Source: VRUE01 sp963788975
GTDB taxonomy: Bacteria > Actinomycetota > Thermoleophilia > Solirubrobacterales > 70-9
Assembly (NCBI GenBank): GCA_963788975.1
Contig: CAWBIJ010000004.1
Span: forward strand, 1,488,001 to 1,552,000
Direction of reading: 5' to 3'
DNA length: 64,000 nucleotides
Position numbers and translations under genes: made by a program. Numbering within the stretch: the first letter of the stretch is position 1; each line of letters starts with the position of its first letter. This document shows positions 41,633 to 49,897 of this stretch, piece by piece. The notes beneath the pieces are model-generated. The model was given only the letters and a program-made list of their open reading frames with translations, was not told the origin of the DNA and made no database searches.

Positions 41633-42544
41633 ATGCTTGTGGTGAGAGTTGTCCTCGTAGCCTTGGCCCTGCTTGCACCTGGCTCTGTTTTCAGCGATCA
41701 GTCCGTTGCCGGCGAATGGCAGGAACTGCCTGTCGTGCCGGCGCTTGGGCCTGTTGTCACCGGCCACCTCGAAAAGGTCGTGGGCCGTGGAGGGCAGCTC
41801 GGCAACCGCCCGGGGGTCGTCGCCAAGATTGGCGACAGCATCACTGCATCGCCGGCGTTCCTGCAAGCGCTGGCGTGCTGGCCGGCCCAGCTGGGCCCAT
41901 GGGAGGAGCTGGGCGGGACGCTCGCGTTCTTCGGGCGGACCGCCGTGCCTGGTGGCTCTGAGGAAGCTCAGTGTCCGGTCAGCAACAGCTATTCGCGCCT
42001 GGGCGTGGCCGCCGTCGGAGGATGGCGGGCGGCCGATGCGCTTCTGCCACGCGAATCCCTCACGGAGTGCCAAGGGCTGCCCGCCGTTTCCTGTGAGCTG
42101 CAACTGATCCGCCCATCGGTTGCCCTGATCATGCTTGGGACCAATGATCTGGAGGGCTTCACCGCGACCCAGTTCCGCCTCGACCTCGCTCGAGTCGCAC
42201 GGCTCGTGTCCAGTGCGGGAACTATCCCGGTGATCAGCACGATCCCGCCTCGGGCCAGGCAGCCGTTCTCGCAACGGGTCGCGCGGTTCAATGCCGAGAT
42301 CGCCGCCTTGGCTGAGAACCGGGCGCTGCCGCTCTGGAACTACTGGCGACAGATGGTCGAGCCCGGGGTTCCCCGCGCGGGCCTGAGTCGCGATGGCGTC
42401 CACCCGAGTGTTCTCTGTCCACCCTGCACCGCGATTGACTTTCGGCCCGTGGGATTGCGGCAGGGGTATGCACTGCGGAACCTGGGGGCCTTGCTTGTCC
42501 TTGATCGCCTGCGCCGGGTAGTCCCGCTGGTAGACGGTCAGTAG
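41633..42544 (+). CDS. Exported SGNH/GDSL hydrolase
   Basis: A 303-aa secreted esterase-like protein. A signal peptide or anchor (VVRVVLVALALLAPGSVFS) precedes the SGNH blocks: KIGDSITAS (Ser nucleophile), IMLGTNDLEGF (Asn of block III) and LSRDGVHPS (Asp and His of block V). It probably removes or transfers acyl groups from carbohydrates. It converges on an acyltransferase-3 gene 13 bp away, the combination found in O-acetylation systems. ATG 41633 is preferred over TTG 41624. It directly follows tRNA-Ser, and local GC is lower than average. Confidence 0.85.
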   Translation: MLVVRVVLVALALLAPGSVFSDQSVAGEWQELPVVPALGPVVTGHLEKVVGRGGQLGNRPGVVAKIGDSITASPAFLQALACWPAQLGPWEELGGTLAFFGRTAVPGGSEEAQCPVSNSYSRLGVAAVGGWRAADALLPRESLTECQGLPAVSCELQLIRPSVALIMLGTNDLEGFTATQFRLDLARVARLVSSAGTIPVISTIPPRARQPFSQRVARFNAEIAALAENRALPLWNYWRQMVEPGVPRAGLSRDGVHPSVLCPPCTAIDFRPVGLRQGYALRNLGALLVLDRLRRVVPLVDGQ

Positions 42545-42556
42545 GAATCCCACCGT

Positions 42557-43723
42557 CTAGCCGGGAGCGCCGCGAAGGCGCGCTTGCTTCGTCGCCAGCT
42601 TGCGCACCCCACGGATCAGGGCATACGTCCCGATAGTCAACGCAAGGGTCCCACTCACAGCAAGTCCCCAGCGGACGGGGATTGCCAGCTCGGTCGTGGA
42701 GAGGGAACTCTGCAGAGCGACAAGGAACGGGATATGAACGAGGTAGATCCAAAAGCTTGCGTCTGACAAATAGCGCAGCACGCGCGACTCCTTGCGGACG
42801 TATCGCGCCAGCACGCCCCAGATTCCAAACAGGGTTAGCCAGCAGACCATGCCTACGGTGAACAGTCCATAAAGGCGCAGCTCATCGATTTCGGCCAGGA
42901 TGCCCGGTGTTCCGACGTTGCCGGTGAAGTCGCCGTTGTCGTAGAAGAGAAGGAAGGCTGGCACGGCGATCAGCACTCCGGCCCCGAGCCGCAGCCAGGC
43001 CCCGCGCTTGAGGTCCTCCAGCAGGTCGGTCTGACCACTGAGAAGCCAGCCGAAGAAGAAGAAGAGGCTGTAGTACGCGAAGAGGGTGGGGGCGGGGACC
43101 AGCGAGTTGGATGCGGTTCCTCCCGCCACCCAGCCGGTCTTGGTGATCAGGATCGCCGCGCTGATCGACGCCAGGACAGGAACCGCCCACCATGACCTGA
43201 TCAGGTTGCGAAAGCCACGGTTGATGGCTGCCCCCAGCCCAGGTGCGCGCTGGATCGCCAACCAGACTCCGATCGCGATCAGAGAGATCATCAGCAGATA
43301 GGCGATGAACCACAGGTGCCGCGGCGAGAGGCTGAAGACGTTGGCGATGTCCAGTTCTCGCTTCGGCGGAAGCGCACCTTTGCGCGGCCAGATGGCCGCC
43401 GCGCCGATGACGAGGAAGTTCGCCAGCGGCACGACCGTCAGCATCCCCACGGCCAGCGGCAACCCCAGTCGGCGAAACCGAGCACGTAGCTGGCGGACAG
43501 CGGTGGATCGTCGCAGCGCGCTGGCGGCCAGGAACCCCGAGATGGCGAAGAACAGGGGCATGTGCCACGTATGGACGAACCAGACGACGGCATCGACGAT
43601 CTCGGCCCCTCCGTCGCCCTTCTGGACATAGCGGGCAGCGTGGTATGGGATCAGGAGGAGGATCGCCGATACGCGGATGGCGTCTAGATGATGCCGACGC
43701 TGCTGGCTTACACCTTGAGACAT
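42557..43723 (-). CDS. Acyltransferase 3 family membrane protein
   Basis: A 388-aa, 10-11-TM protein of the OafA/OpgC group that moves acyl groups across the membrane. The N-terminus has HHLDAIRVSAILLLIPYHAA, with the family's Arg and His, and HTWHMPLFFAISGFLAA. The rest includes SFWIYLVHIPFLVALQSSLS. The residue pattern is closer to the OpgC/MdoC (glucan succinylation) type than to OafA. TACCCT (43730-43735, minus strand) ends 6 nt before the ATG. Its partner may be the convergent SGNH hydrolase. Confidence 0.88.
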   Translation of the reverse strand: MSQGVSQQRRHHLDAIRVSAILLLIPYHAARYVQKGDGGAEIVDAVVWFVHTWHMPLFFAISGFLAASALRRSTAVRQLRARFRRLGLPLAVGMLTVVPLANFLVIGAAAIWPRKGALPPKRELDIANVFSLSPRHLWFIAYLLMISLIAIGVWLAIQRAPGLGAAINRGFRNLIRSWWAVPVLASISAAILITKTGWVAGGTASNSLVPAPTLFAYYSLFFFFGWLLSGQTDLLEDLKRGAWLRLGAGVLIAVPAFLLFYDNGDFTGNVGTPGILAEIDELRLYGLFTVGMVCWLTLFGIWGVLARYVRKESRVLRYLSDASFWIYLVHIPFLVALQSSLSTTELAIPVRWGLAVSGTLALTIGTYALIRGVRKLATKQARLRGAPG

Positions 43724-43788
43724 GGGATCAGGGTAGGCGGTTCAGGTGGCCGAGCCGCGCGGAAGCTGCTTTTGAAGCGGGAGACCGT

Positions 43789-45222
43789 CTAGGGCAGGCG
43801 ACTACGTACCACGACGCGGCCGCCTTGGGCGGGGATCATGGTGACGTTGCGGTGCAGGGCGCGCTCCGGCTCGGGCTCGGCGGCCTCCAGGTCGAGGCGG
43901 CGGGCCATCGCCTCGAGGACAACGCGCTGCTCGGCCATCGCCAGGGCGGCGCCGAGGCAGCGGCGGATGCCGCCGCCGAAGGGGATCCACTCGTAGGTAC
44001 CGGGTTTGCGGTCGAGCCAGCGCTCGGGCCGGAACTCGAACGGCTCCGGGTAGAGGTCCTCGCGGTGGTGGACGAGGAGGATGCTCATCGTTACCGGGGT
44101 GTCTGCCGAGACCGCGCACTCGCCGAGGCGCCAGGGGACCATCACCCGGCGACCGATCATCGGCACTACCGGGCGTGAGCGCATGCTCTCGATGATCGTC
44201 GCCTCGACTTGCTCGGCGGCGCCCTTTTCCGTGCGCACGGACTCGCGCAGTGCCTCGTGGGCGGCCGGGTTGCGGACCAGGCGCTCCCAGGTCCAGGCAA
44301 GCGAGTTGGCGGTGGTCTCATGGCCGGCGAGGACGAGCGTGAGCAGCTCATCGCGCACTTCTTTGTCGCTCAGGGTCTCCCCGTCCTCGGTCGTCGCCTG
44401 GAGCAGGATCGAGAGGATGTCGCGGCGCTCGTCGAGGTGCTGGTCGCGGCGCCGCGCCTCGATAACGCCGTAGGTGGCGTGGTCGAGGATGTCGAGGCCG
44501 AGGCGGATCACGCCGATCGGCTCTTCGCGGGTCATGTTCATCAGCTCCCCGACCTGAGCGATGGGCCAGGTTGAAGCCTGGACCAGGCGCCTAACCGCGT
44601 GGCGCAGCCGGTTCTCGGGGGTGCCGCGCTCGGGCTTGCCTTCGATCCCGAAGATCCCCGCCATGATCACGTCGAGCGTGATCGCCTGCATCCGCGGCGC
44701 CAGCGCGAAGGGGCGGTCAAGTGGCCAGCGGTCGATCTCCCTTTCGGCGGCGTCGGCGATCATCTGCGTGTAGCGCTCGATCGCCTCGCCGTGAAAGGGC
44801 GGCAGCAGCAGCTTGCGTTGGCGCATGTGACGCGGGCCGACCGCGGTCAGGACCGAGTCTGGCCCGAGAATCGGCAGCAGCGGCGACTCGCCGGTCAGCG
44901 AGGGCGCCTGCTCGGGCTTGGCGGTGAAGAGTGAGCGCACGTGGTCGGGGTGGCTGGTGATCACCGGGCCGCCGGGCATCGAGGTGCGCATCCGGAAGAC
45001 CTCGCCGTAGAGACGGCGGGCGCGGAAGACGAACTCGATCTGGCGCTGGTTGAAGCGCACCATCTGGAGCGCGCGCGGCAGCGGCACGACCGGCGGTTTG
45101 GGCAGCCTGGCCAGCTCCTCGGGCTCGAGCGGGCCGGCGGGGGAAGCGGGTGCCTCCCCGACCAGCCCTGCGGCTGCCGGCTTCTCGTCGTCCTTGGCGC
45201 GCTCGGCGACGGCGTTGGTCAC
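43789..45222 (-). CDS. Cytochrome P450
   Basis: A 477-aa soluble haem monooxygenase. I-helix LVLAGHETTANSLAWTWERL with the acid-alcohol-type ET pair, the ExxR motif (ESMRSRP), the PERW region (FRPERWLDRKPGTYEW) and the haem-binding FGGGIRRCLGAAL with its Cys ligand are all intact. The N-terminus lacks a TM anchor. Redox partners are not adjacent. GTG at 45222 follows a dyad (45231-45253) that may be a repressor site. The divergent neighbour is pyruvate kinase, with 87 bp between starts. Substrate unknown. Confidence 0.93.
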   Translation of the reverse strand: MTNAVAERAKDDEKPAAAGLVGEAPASPAGPLEPEELARLPKPPVVPLPRALQMVRFNQRQIEFVFRARRLYGEVFRMRTSMPGGPVITSHPDHVRSLFTAKPEQAPSLTGESPLLPILGPDSVLTAVGPRHMRQRKLLLPPFHGEAIERYTQMIADAAEREIDRWPLDRPFALAPRMQAITLDVIMAGIFGIEGKPERGTPENRLRHAVRRLVQASTWPIAQVGELMNMTREEPIGVIRLGLDILDHATYGVIEARRRDQHLDERRDILSILLQATTEDGETLSDKEVRDELLTLVLAGHETTANSLAWTWERLVRNPAAHEALRESVRTEKGAAEQVEATIIESMRSRPVVPMIGRRVMVPWRLGECAVSADTPVTMSILLVHHREDLYPEPFEFRPERWLDRKPGTYEWIPFGGGIRRCLGAALAMAEQRVVLEAMARRLDLEAAEPEPERALHRNVTMIPAQGGRVVVRSRLP

Positions 45223-45230
45223 AAGTCCAG

Positions 45231-45253
45231 TGTTACACAGATCGGTGTCAACA
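45231..45253. promoter_or_regulatory. Dyad in the P450-pyk divergent promoter region
   Basis: TGTTACAC (45231-45238) and GTGTCAACA (45245-45253) form an imperfect inverted repeat just upstream of the P450 start. On the minus strand the right arm contains TTGACA, a consensus -35. It could be an operator for a TetR-like repressor controlling the P450; no such gene is adjacent. Confidence 0.4.
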
Positions 45254-45309
45254 TTGTGAGGGCGAGCACATTGCGAAGGTGCGCGGCCCCACTCTCTACA
45301 GTCAAGAGC

Positions 45310-46722
45310 ATGCGGGACAGGCGCACCAAGATCATCGCCACGGTCGGGCCGGCGACCTGGGACGGCGACGTCCTGGCCCGCTTGATCGAGGCCGGCGCCG
45401 ACGTTCTCCGGCTCAACTTCTCCCACGCCGACCGCGATCGCCACGCACGGACGATCGAGTCGATCCGCGCCGCCGCCGAGCGGGCCGGGCGCGAGGTCGC
45501 GGTGCTCGGCGACCTGCCCGGACCGAAGCTGCGGATCGGCGAGCTGCGCGGCGACGTCGCCGAGCTCGAGGCCGGGAAGCACGTGAGGCTGACCCCGCGC
45601 GCGGTCGAGGGCGACGAGGAGACGATTCCGGTCGACTGGCCCGGGGTCACGGCGCTGCGCGAGGACGAGCTGGTCTATCTGGCCGACGGCGCGATCCGGC
45701 TGCGGGTCTGCCAGCCCGATAACGGCGAGGTCGAGTGCGAGATCGAGGTGGGGGGCACGCTCTCCTCCCACAAGGGGATGAACGTCCCCGGCGTCACCGG
45801 TCCCACCGCCACCGACGGCGACATGGGCTGGGTCGAGTTCGCGGTCGAGCATGGGATCGACATGCTCGCGGTCTCGTTCGTCTCCTCCTCCTCCGACCTC
45901 GAGCCGGTCACGCAGCACCTGAGCGCGCTCGACTCCGACATGCCGCTGATCGCGAAGATCGAGAAGCAGCAGGCGGCCGAGAACGCCGAGGAGATCGTCC
46001 GCGCCGCGACCGGCGGGATCATGGTGGCGCGCGGCGACCTCGGGATCGAGCTGCCCCTGGCCGAGGTCCCGGTCGTCCAGAAGCGGCTGATCCGCGCCGC
46101 CGGCAAGCGCTCCAAGCCGGTGATTACCGCGACCCAGATGCTGGCCTCGATGGTCACCGCCCGCCGCCCGACCCGGGCCGAGGTGACCGACGTCGCCAAC
46201 GCGATCTTCGACGGCACCGACGCGGTGATGCTCTCCGAGGAGACGGCGGTGGGCCGTCACCCGATCGAGGCGGTCGAGGTGATGGACAGGATCGCGCGCG
46301 CGACCGAGCCCGACCTGCCCTACGGCGATTGGCTCTTCGGCCGCACCGACCAGGCGACCCAGGACGTCGCCGACTCGGTGGCGCAGGGAGGGGTGGGGGC
46401 GGTCTACCGCCTCGGGCTCGCGGCGCTGGTCGTGCCGACCACGAGCGGCCGCACCGCGCGGCTCGTCTCCGCCCACCGGCCCAAGGTTCCGGTGCTGGCG
46501 GTCTCGCCGCGGATCGAGACCGTCCGCCGTCTCAACCTGCTCTTCGGGGTGACCGCGGTGCTCAGCGAGCACCCAACCGAGGTCCGGGACCTGCTCGACG
46601 AGTGCGCCACCCTCGCCGCCGAGCACGGCATCGCCAAGTCGGGCGATCTGATCGCGATCACCGCCGGACTGCCGGAGCAGGAGCTGGGCACCAACCTCTT
46701 CGAGGTCCACCGCGTGCCCTGA
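45310..46722 (+). CDS. pyk: Pyruvate kinase
   Basis: Catalyses phosphoenolpyruvate + ADP to pyruvate + ATP, the final glycolytic step. The 470-aa enzyme has TKIIATVGPATWDGDVLARL, VLRLNFSHADRDRH, LIAKIEKQQAAEN with the catalytic Lys, GGIMVARGDLGIELPLAEV (substrate/metal Glu and Asp) and ITATQMLASM. The C-terminal allosteric domain is full length. TACAGT (45297-45302) ends 7 nt before the ATG, so it is probably leaderless. Confidence 0.96.
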   Translation: MRDRRTKIIATVGPATWDGDVLARLIEAGADVLRLNFSHADRDRHARTIESIRAAAERAGREVAVLGDLPGPKLRIGELRGDVAELEAGKHVRLTPRAVEGDEETIPVDWPGVTALREDELVYLADGAIRLRVCQPDNGEVECEIEVGGTLSSHKGMNVPGVTGPTATDGDMGWVEFAVEHGIDMLAVSFVSSSSDLEPVTQHLSALDSDMPLIAKIEKQQAAENAEEIVRAATGGIMVARGDLGIELPLAEVPVVQKRLIRAAGKRSKPVITATQMLASMVTARRPTRAEVTDVANAIFDGTDAVMLSEETAVGRHPIEAVEVMDRIARATEPDLPYGDWLFGRTDQATQDVADSVAQGGVGAVYRLGLAALVVPTTSGRTARLVSAHRPKVPVLAVSPRIETVRRLNLLFGVTAVLSEHPTEVRDLLDECATLAAEHGIAKSGDLIAITAGLPEQELGTNLFEVHRVP

Positions 46723-46771
46723 GGCGCCCCGGATGCCGGCGCGTTACGGCGTCCCCAGTCGCCAAAAGGCA

Positions 46772-46787
46772 GGAGCCTTCCGGCTCC
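46772..46787 (+). other. Hairpin after pyk
   Basis: GGAGCC and GGCTCC form a 6-bp stem with loop TTCC 50 bp after the pyk stop. No T run follows, so termination is uncertain. Confidence 0.3.
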
Positions 46788-46844
46788 ATCGTCCTTGTAC
46801 CGCTTGGCCCCGGAACGCCTCAGGGCACCGGTAGGGTCCCCTGC

Positions 46845-47621
46845 GTGTCCGGGCCGATCCGACTGGAACGCGATGGGGGACTGGCGGTGGTGACCTTCGA
46901 CAGTCCGCCACTCAATCTTTTCGACCGGGCGATGTTCGAGGCGTTGCAGGCGACGATCGCCGAGGTCGAGGCCGACCCGCCGCGGGCACTGCTCTTCCGC
47001 GCCGAGGGCCGCGCGGTCTCGGGCGGCGTCGACGTGCACGAGTTCGAGGGGTTGACGCCCGAGCAGGGCAGCCAGCTCTGGGGTGAGCTGATCGGCACGG
47101 TCGAAAGGGTCGAAGCGCTGCCGCTGCCGGTCGTCTTCGCCGCCCACGCCCTCACCCTGACCGCCGCCTTCGAGTTGGCGCTCGGCTGCGACCTGATCGT
47201 CGCCGCCCGTTCGGCCAAGTTCGGCTTGGTCGAGAAGGTGGTTGGCCTGACCCCGTCGATGGGAGGTACTCAGCGCCTCGCCGAGCGCGCCGGTAGCGGC
47301 CGCGCCGCCCAGTTCGTGATGAGCGGCGACCTGTTCCGGGCCGAGGAGCTGGAGCGCTGGGGCGCCGTCAACCTCCTCTTCGAGGACGACGAGTTCGACG
47401 CCCGGGCACGTGAGCTCGCCACCGAGCTGGCCGCCGGCCCGACCAAGGCGCACGCGATGACCAAGCGCGTGTTGCGTCGTTTCCGCGAAGGCGGCGTGCC
47501 GGCCGCCGACGAGACGATTCGCACCGAGGCCGCCGAGCTCTTCGCGACCGAGGATCTGCAGCGGGCGGTCGAGACCTTCCTCGAGCAGGGTCCCGGCCAC
47601 GCCGAGTTCGAGGGTCGCTGA
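46845..47621 (+). CDS. Enoyl-CoA hydratase/isomerase family protein
   Basis: A 258-aa crotonase-fold enzyme. LAVVTFDSPPLNLFDRAMFE, the oxyanion-hole loops AVSGGVDVHEFEG and AAHALTLTAAFELALGCDLI, and SMGGTQRLAERAG are recognisable. The usual acidic residue in the GxxPxxGGTQ loop is not evident, so hydratase activity is less sure than an isomerase or other crotonase reaction. TAGGGT (46832-46837) ends 7 nt before the GTG start. It lies between pyk and a thioesterase, all on the plus strand. Confidence 0.82.
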   Translation: MSGPIRLERDGGLAVVTFDSPPLNLFDRAMFEALQATIAEVEADPPRALLFRAEGRAVSGGVDVHEFEGLTPEQGSQLWGELIGTVERVEALPLPVVFAAHALTLTAAFELALGCDLIVAARSAKFGLVEKVVGLTPSMGGTQRLAERAGSGRAAQFVMSGDLFRAEELERWGAVNLLFEDDEFDARARELATELAAGPTKAHAMTKRVLRRFREGGVPAADETIRTEAAELFATEDLQRAVETFLEQGPGHAEFEGR

Positions 47622-47625
47622 GCGC

Positions 47626-47672
47626 TTCCGGTGTTCCTTATGTCCCGTATTCGCACATAAAGAACACCGGAA
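47626..47672. repeat. Long intergenic inverted repeat
   Basis: Arms 47626-47643 and 47655-47672 are 18 nt each with one mismatch (starting TTCCGGTGTTC), separated by an 11-nt loop CCCGTATTCGC. It begins 4 bp after the hydratase stop and ends 5 bp before the -10-like box of the next gene. No T run follows. It may be a terminator, a small mobile palindrome or a regulatory site. AT-rich arms differ from the surrounding sequence. Confidence 0.7.
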
Positions 47673-47692
47673 CGGGATAGGGTCCCGAGTCG

Positions 47693-48157
47693 GTGGTCGA
47701 CTATGACGCGATAGCGCAGGGAATGACCCAGGCGGTGCCCTTTGCCGGCTTTCTGGGGCTGGAGATCACCAGCGTCGGTCCGGGCGAGGCGACGGTTCGC
47801 CTGCCCGAGCGCCAGGAGCTGGGCAATCACGTCGGCTCCCAGCACGCGGGCGCCCTCTTCACGGCGGCGGAGACCGCCTCGGGAGCGGCTTTCGTCGGCG
47901 CCTTCGCCGAGCGCATGGGCGACGTCACCCCGCTCGCCCGCGGCGCCGAGATCTCCTACGAGAAGATCGCCAAGGGCCCGATCGACGCGAAGGCGAAGCT
48001 CGGCGTCCCCGCGGAGGAGGCCCTCGCCACCCTCGATGCCGAGGGCAAGGTCGTCTTCCCCTGCGAGGTCGAGCTGTCGGACGCCTCCGGCCAGCGCGTC
48101 GCCACCGCCACGATCCAGTGGCACGTGCGCCTAAACCAACCCGCCGAGCCCGCCTAG
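47693..48157 (+). CDS. Hotdog-fold thioesterase (PaaI/DUF4442-like)
   Basis: A 154-aa hotdog protein. VRLPERQELGNHVGSQHAGA carries the conserved HxGxxF-like N/HVGSQHAGALF region, followed by TAAETASGAAFVGAF, and the strand ending TATIQWHVRL. It probably hydrolyses acyl-CoA thioesters. TAGGGT (47678-47683) ends 9 nt before the GTG. The neighbouring enoyl-CoA hydratase suggests a fatty-acid or acyl-CoA context. Confidence 0.78.
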   Translation: MVDYDAIAQGMTQAVPFAGFLGLEITSVGPGEATVRLPERQELGNHVGSQHAGALFTAAETASGAAFVGAFAERMGDVTPLARGAEISYEKIAKGPIDAKAKLGVPAEEALATLDAEGKVVFPCEVELSDASGQRVATATIQWHVRLNQPAEPA

Positions 48158-48206
48158 CCGCCCCAAGCCCTTAGAATCGCCCCTCCGGGCCTCCGCCCGG
48201 AAACCC

Positions 48207-48280
48207 GCGCCCGTAGCTCAGTTGGATAGAGCGTCGGTCTACGAAACCGAAGGTCACAGGTTCGAATCCTGTCGGGCGCG
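48207..48280 (+). tRNA. tRNA-Arg(ACG)
   Basis: A 74-nt tRNA. Acceptor GCGCCCG pairs with CGGGCGC, discriminator G. The anticodon loop CTACGAA gives ACG (read as ICG, CGN codons). T loop TTCGAAT. A 6-bp hairpin (48185-48200) and a TAGAAT box (48172-48177) lie just upstream. Confidence 0.97.
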
Positions 48281-48296
48281 CTGGGCCGTATCCCGC

Positions 48297-48325
48297 TTCA
48301 CGTTGTTTCCGAGGACACCTAAACT
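48297..48325 (+). promoter_or_regulatory. Promoter of the RTX-repeat gene at 48334
   Basis: TTCACG (48297-48302) and TAAACT (48320-48325) are separated by exactly 17 nt. The -10 box ends 8 nt before the ATG, so the transcript would start at or next to the start codon. Confidence 0.55.
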
Positions 48326-48333
48326 GTCGATCT

Positions 48334-48981
48334 ATGGCAGCGATGGCAGCGCTTCGGCTCCGGTTCGGCGGATCATCCCGCTGGGTGCTGATCGGCGCGA
48401 CCCTCGCGCTGGCGATCGCGGCGCTCATGCCGGCTAGGGCGGATGCCTTTGGCACATTCACCAACGGTGTGCTCACGGTCAATGGCGGCGAGGGAAAAAT
48501 CGTCCCTCGCTGCGCGAGCGACGGCGAGATCACCGTCAGCGGCGTTTTCGTAGACAACGGTCCTGCCTACTGCCGCGACTTGAGGCGAATCGAGGCTTCT
48601 TCGTCCCTGTCCACCCTCTTCGACTTCTCGCAGCTGCCCGACAACCTCGGTGGTGGCCAGGGGCCAATCGAGATCCACGCCATCTCCACGGTGAGCGACC
48701 CGACCGAATACTCCGACGACAAGTTCATTGGGGCTCCGGGTCACATCAACATCTTCGACGGTGGGCTCGGCTTCGACTCCATCACCGGCGGCAACCTCAA
48801 CGACCGGCTGAGTGGTGGCGCGGACAGCGACAAGATCGAAGGCGGGCGCGGGAACGACATTCTCCGCGGCGGTTCTGCGGCAGACAAGCTGCTCGGCGGG
48901 CCCGGCCGCGACACCTTGAAGGGCGGCGGCGGGAGCGACAAGCTGCTCGGCGGACCAGGTAGGGACACCGAAAAGCAGTAG
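48334..48981 (+). CDS. Exported protein with short RTX calcium-binding repeat tail
   Basis: A 215-aa protein with a signal peptide (VLIGATLALAIAALMPARA, cleavage near ADA). A 100-aa N-domain contains two isolated Cys (VPRCASDG, AYCRDL) that could form a disulfide. Six GGxGxD-type nonapeptides follow (GGRGNDILR, GGPGRDTLK), and the chain stops within a repeat at EKQ. It is a small relative of the 627-aa RTX protein at 21 kb. The short, abrupt repeat tail may be natural or truncated. Function unknown. Confidence 0.75.
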   Translation: MAAMAALRLRFGGSSRWVLIGATLALAIAALMPARADAFGTFTNGVLTVNGGEGKIVPRCASDGEITVSGVFVDNGPAYCRDLRRIEASSSLSTLFDFSQLPDNLGGGQGPIEIHAISTVSDPTEYSDDKFIGAPGHINIFDGGLGFDSITGGNLNDRLSGGADSDKIEGGRGNDILRGGSAADKLLGGPGRDTLKGGGGSDKLLGGPGRDTEKQ

Positions 48982-49064
48982 CCACCCGGCGGTCTCGATG
49001 CCGTCTTGATCGAGCCCTACGGCCTGACGTGGCCGAGACGGACGCCTCGCGTCTCGCCATTGAC

Positions 49065-49093
49065 TTGAATGCGAAAGGTATTCTCGTATTCAA
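49065..49093. promoter_or_regulatory. Palindromic operator touching the GntR start codon
   Basis: TTGAATGCGA (49065-49074) and TCGTATTCAA (49084-49093) are a 10-9-10 inverted repeat with one mismatch, ending one base before the ATG. TTGACT begins 5 nt upstream of the left arm. The position suits autoregulation by the GntR protein. Confidence 0.6.
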
Positions 49094-49894
49094 ATGGTCA
49101 GGCCTATCCGACCGGTGAGTGGCCAACCTAGGCAGTCTCCTGCCGTATCACTGGCCGGTAGCAGCGGACTTGATCGCGACAGCGACGTACCGCTCTACTT
49201 CCAGCTTGCGGCGGCGCTCAAGGTAAAGCTGGAGGTTGGGGGTTGGGAGGCCGGCACCCGCTTTGCCTCCGAGCGCGAAATCGAGGAAGAGTTCAAAGTC
49301 TCGCGGGCGGTGATCAGGCCCGCGCTCGACCTTCTAGTCGGCGACGGCGCCATCGTGCGCATTAAGGGATCGGGTGCCTTTGTCGCCCCGCCCCGGCGCG
49401 AAATTCAGGTCACCGGGCTGGTCAGGTTGCTGCTCGAACGCGATGACGCGCCAACGATCACCATTCTCAGCGCACGCAGGCGCCATCCCGACCCCACCGT
49501 GTTGCACTTCCTCGAGATCGAGGACCGGCGGACACTGGTCGCACACATAACGGCGGTCGCCGATTTCGGCCGGCCATCGGTTTTCCTGGTCGACTCCTTC
49601 TCCGCCGTTGCCCACGTGCCGTGGCTCCTCCCTGCCGCGCGGGCGCTCGAAACCAATGCGAAGCTGCCCGAGCCCCGCGGGACCGACCTCACCCGCGCCA
49701 CTGTCTCGATCGAGCACACCTTCTTCGGCGAGTGGGGGTCTTCCCAGGTTGGTGCCTCGGCCGGCGATCCGGCCCTGATGGGTCGCTTCCTCCAGTTCGG
49801 CCGGACGGACGAGTCCGGGGGGGAGCACCCACTCGAGTTCGCCCGTCTCGTATACCGCGCCGACGGCGCTCAGCTCGCCTTCGAGCTGAGCTGA
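49094..49894 (+). CDS. GntR-family (HutC/UTRA type) transcriptional regulator
   Basis: A 266-aa regulator. Residues 32-100 form the GntR winged helix (DVPLYFQLAAALKVKLEVGG, FASEREIEEEFKVSRAVIRP, IKGSGAFVAPP). The C-terminal domain (VLHFLEIEDRRTLVAHITAV, LTRATVSIEHTFFGEWGSSQ, LEFARLVYRADGAQLAFEL) resembles UTRA effector-binding domains. It is only 3 bp upstream of livH and has a palindrome at its start, so it probably controls itself and the transporter-oxygenase operon in response to the imported compound. Confidence 0.85.
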   Translation: MVRPIRPVSGQPRQSPAVSLAGSSGLDRDSDVPLYFQLAAALKVKLEVGGWEAGTRFASEREIEEEFKVSRAVIRPALDLLVGDGAIVRIKGSGAFVAPPRREIQVTGLVRLLLERDDAPTITILSARRRHPDPTVLHFLEIEDRRTLVAHITAVADFGRPSVFLVDSFSAVAHVPWLLPAARALETNAKLPEPRGTDLTRATVSIEHTFFGEWGSSQVGASAGDPALMGRFLQFGRTDESGGEHPLEFARLVYRADGAQLAFELS

Positions 49895-49897
49895 TCG

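Noticed and set aside
43744..43754. Possible attachment-site repeat: AGGTGGCCGAG, also present in tRNA-Ser(GCT) near 41517
   Set aside because: Only 11 bp, from the 5' half of the tRNA rather than the 3' end used by integrases, and no integrase gene is nearby.
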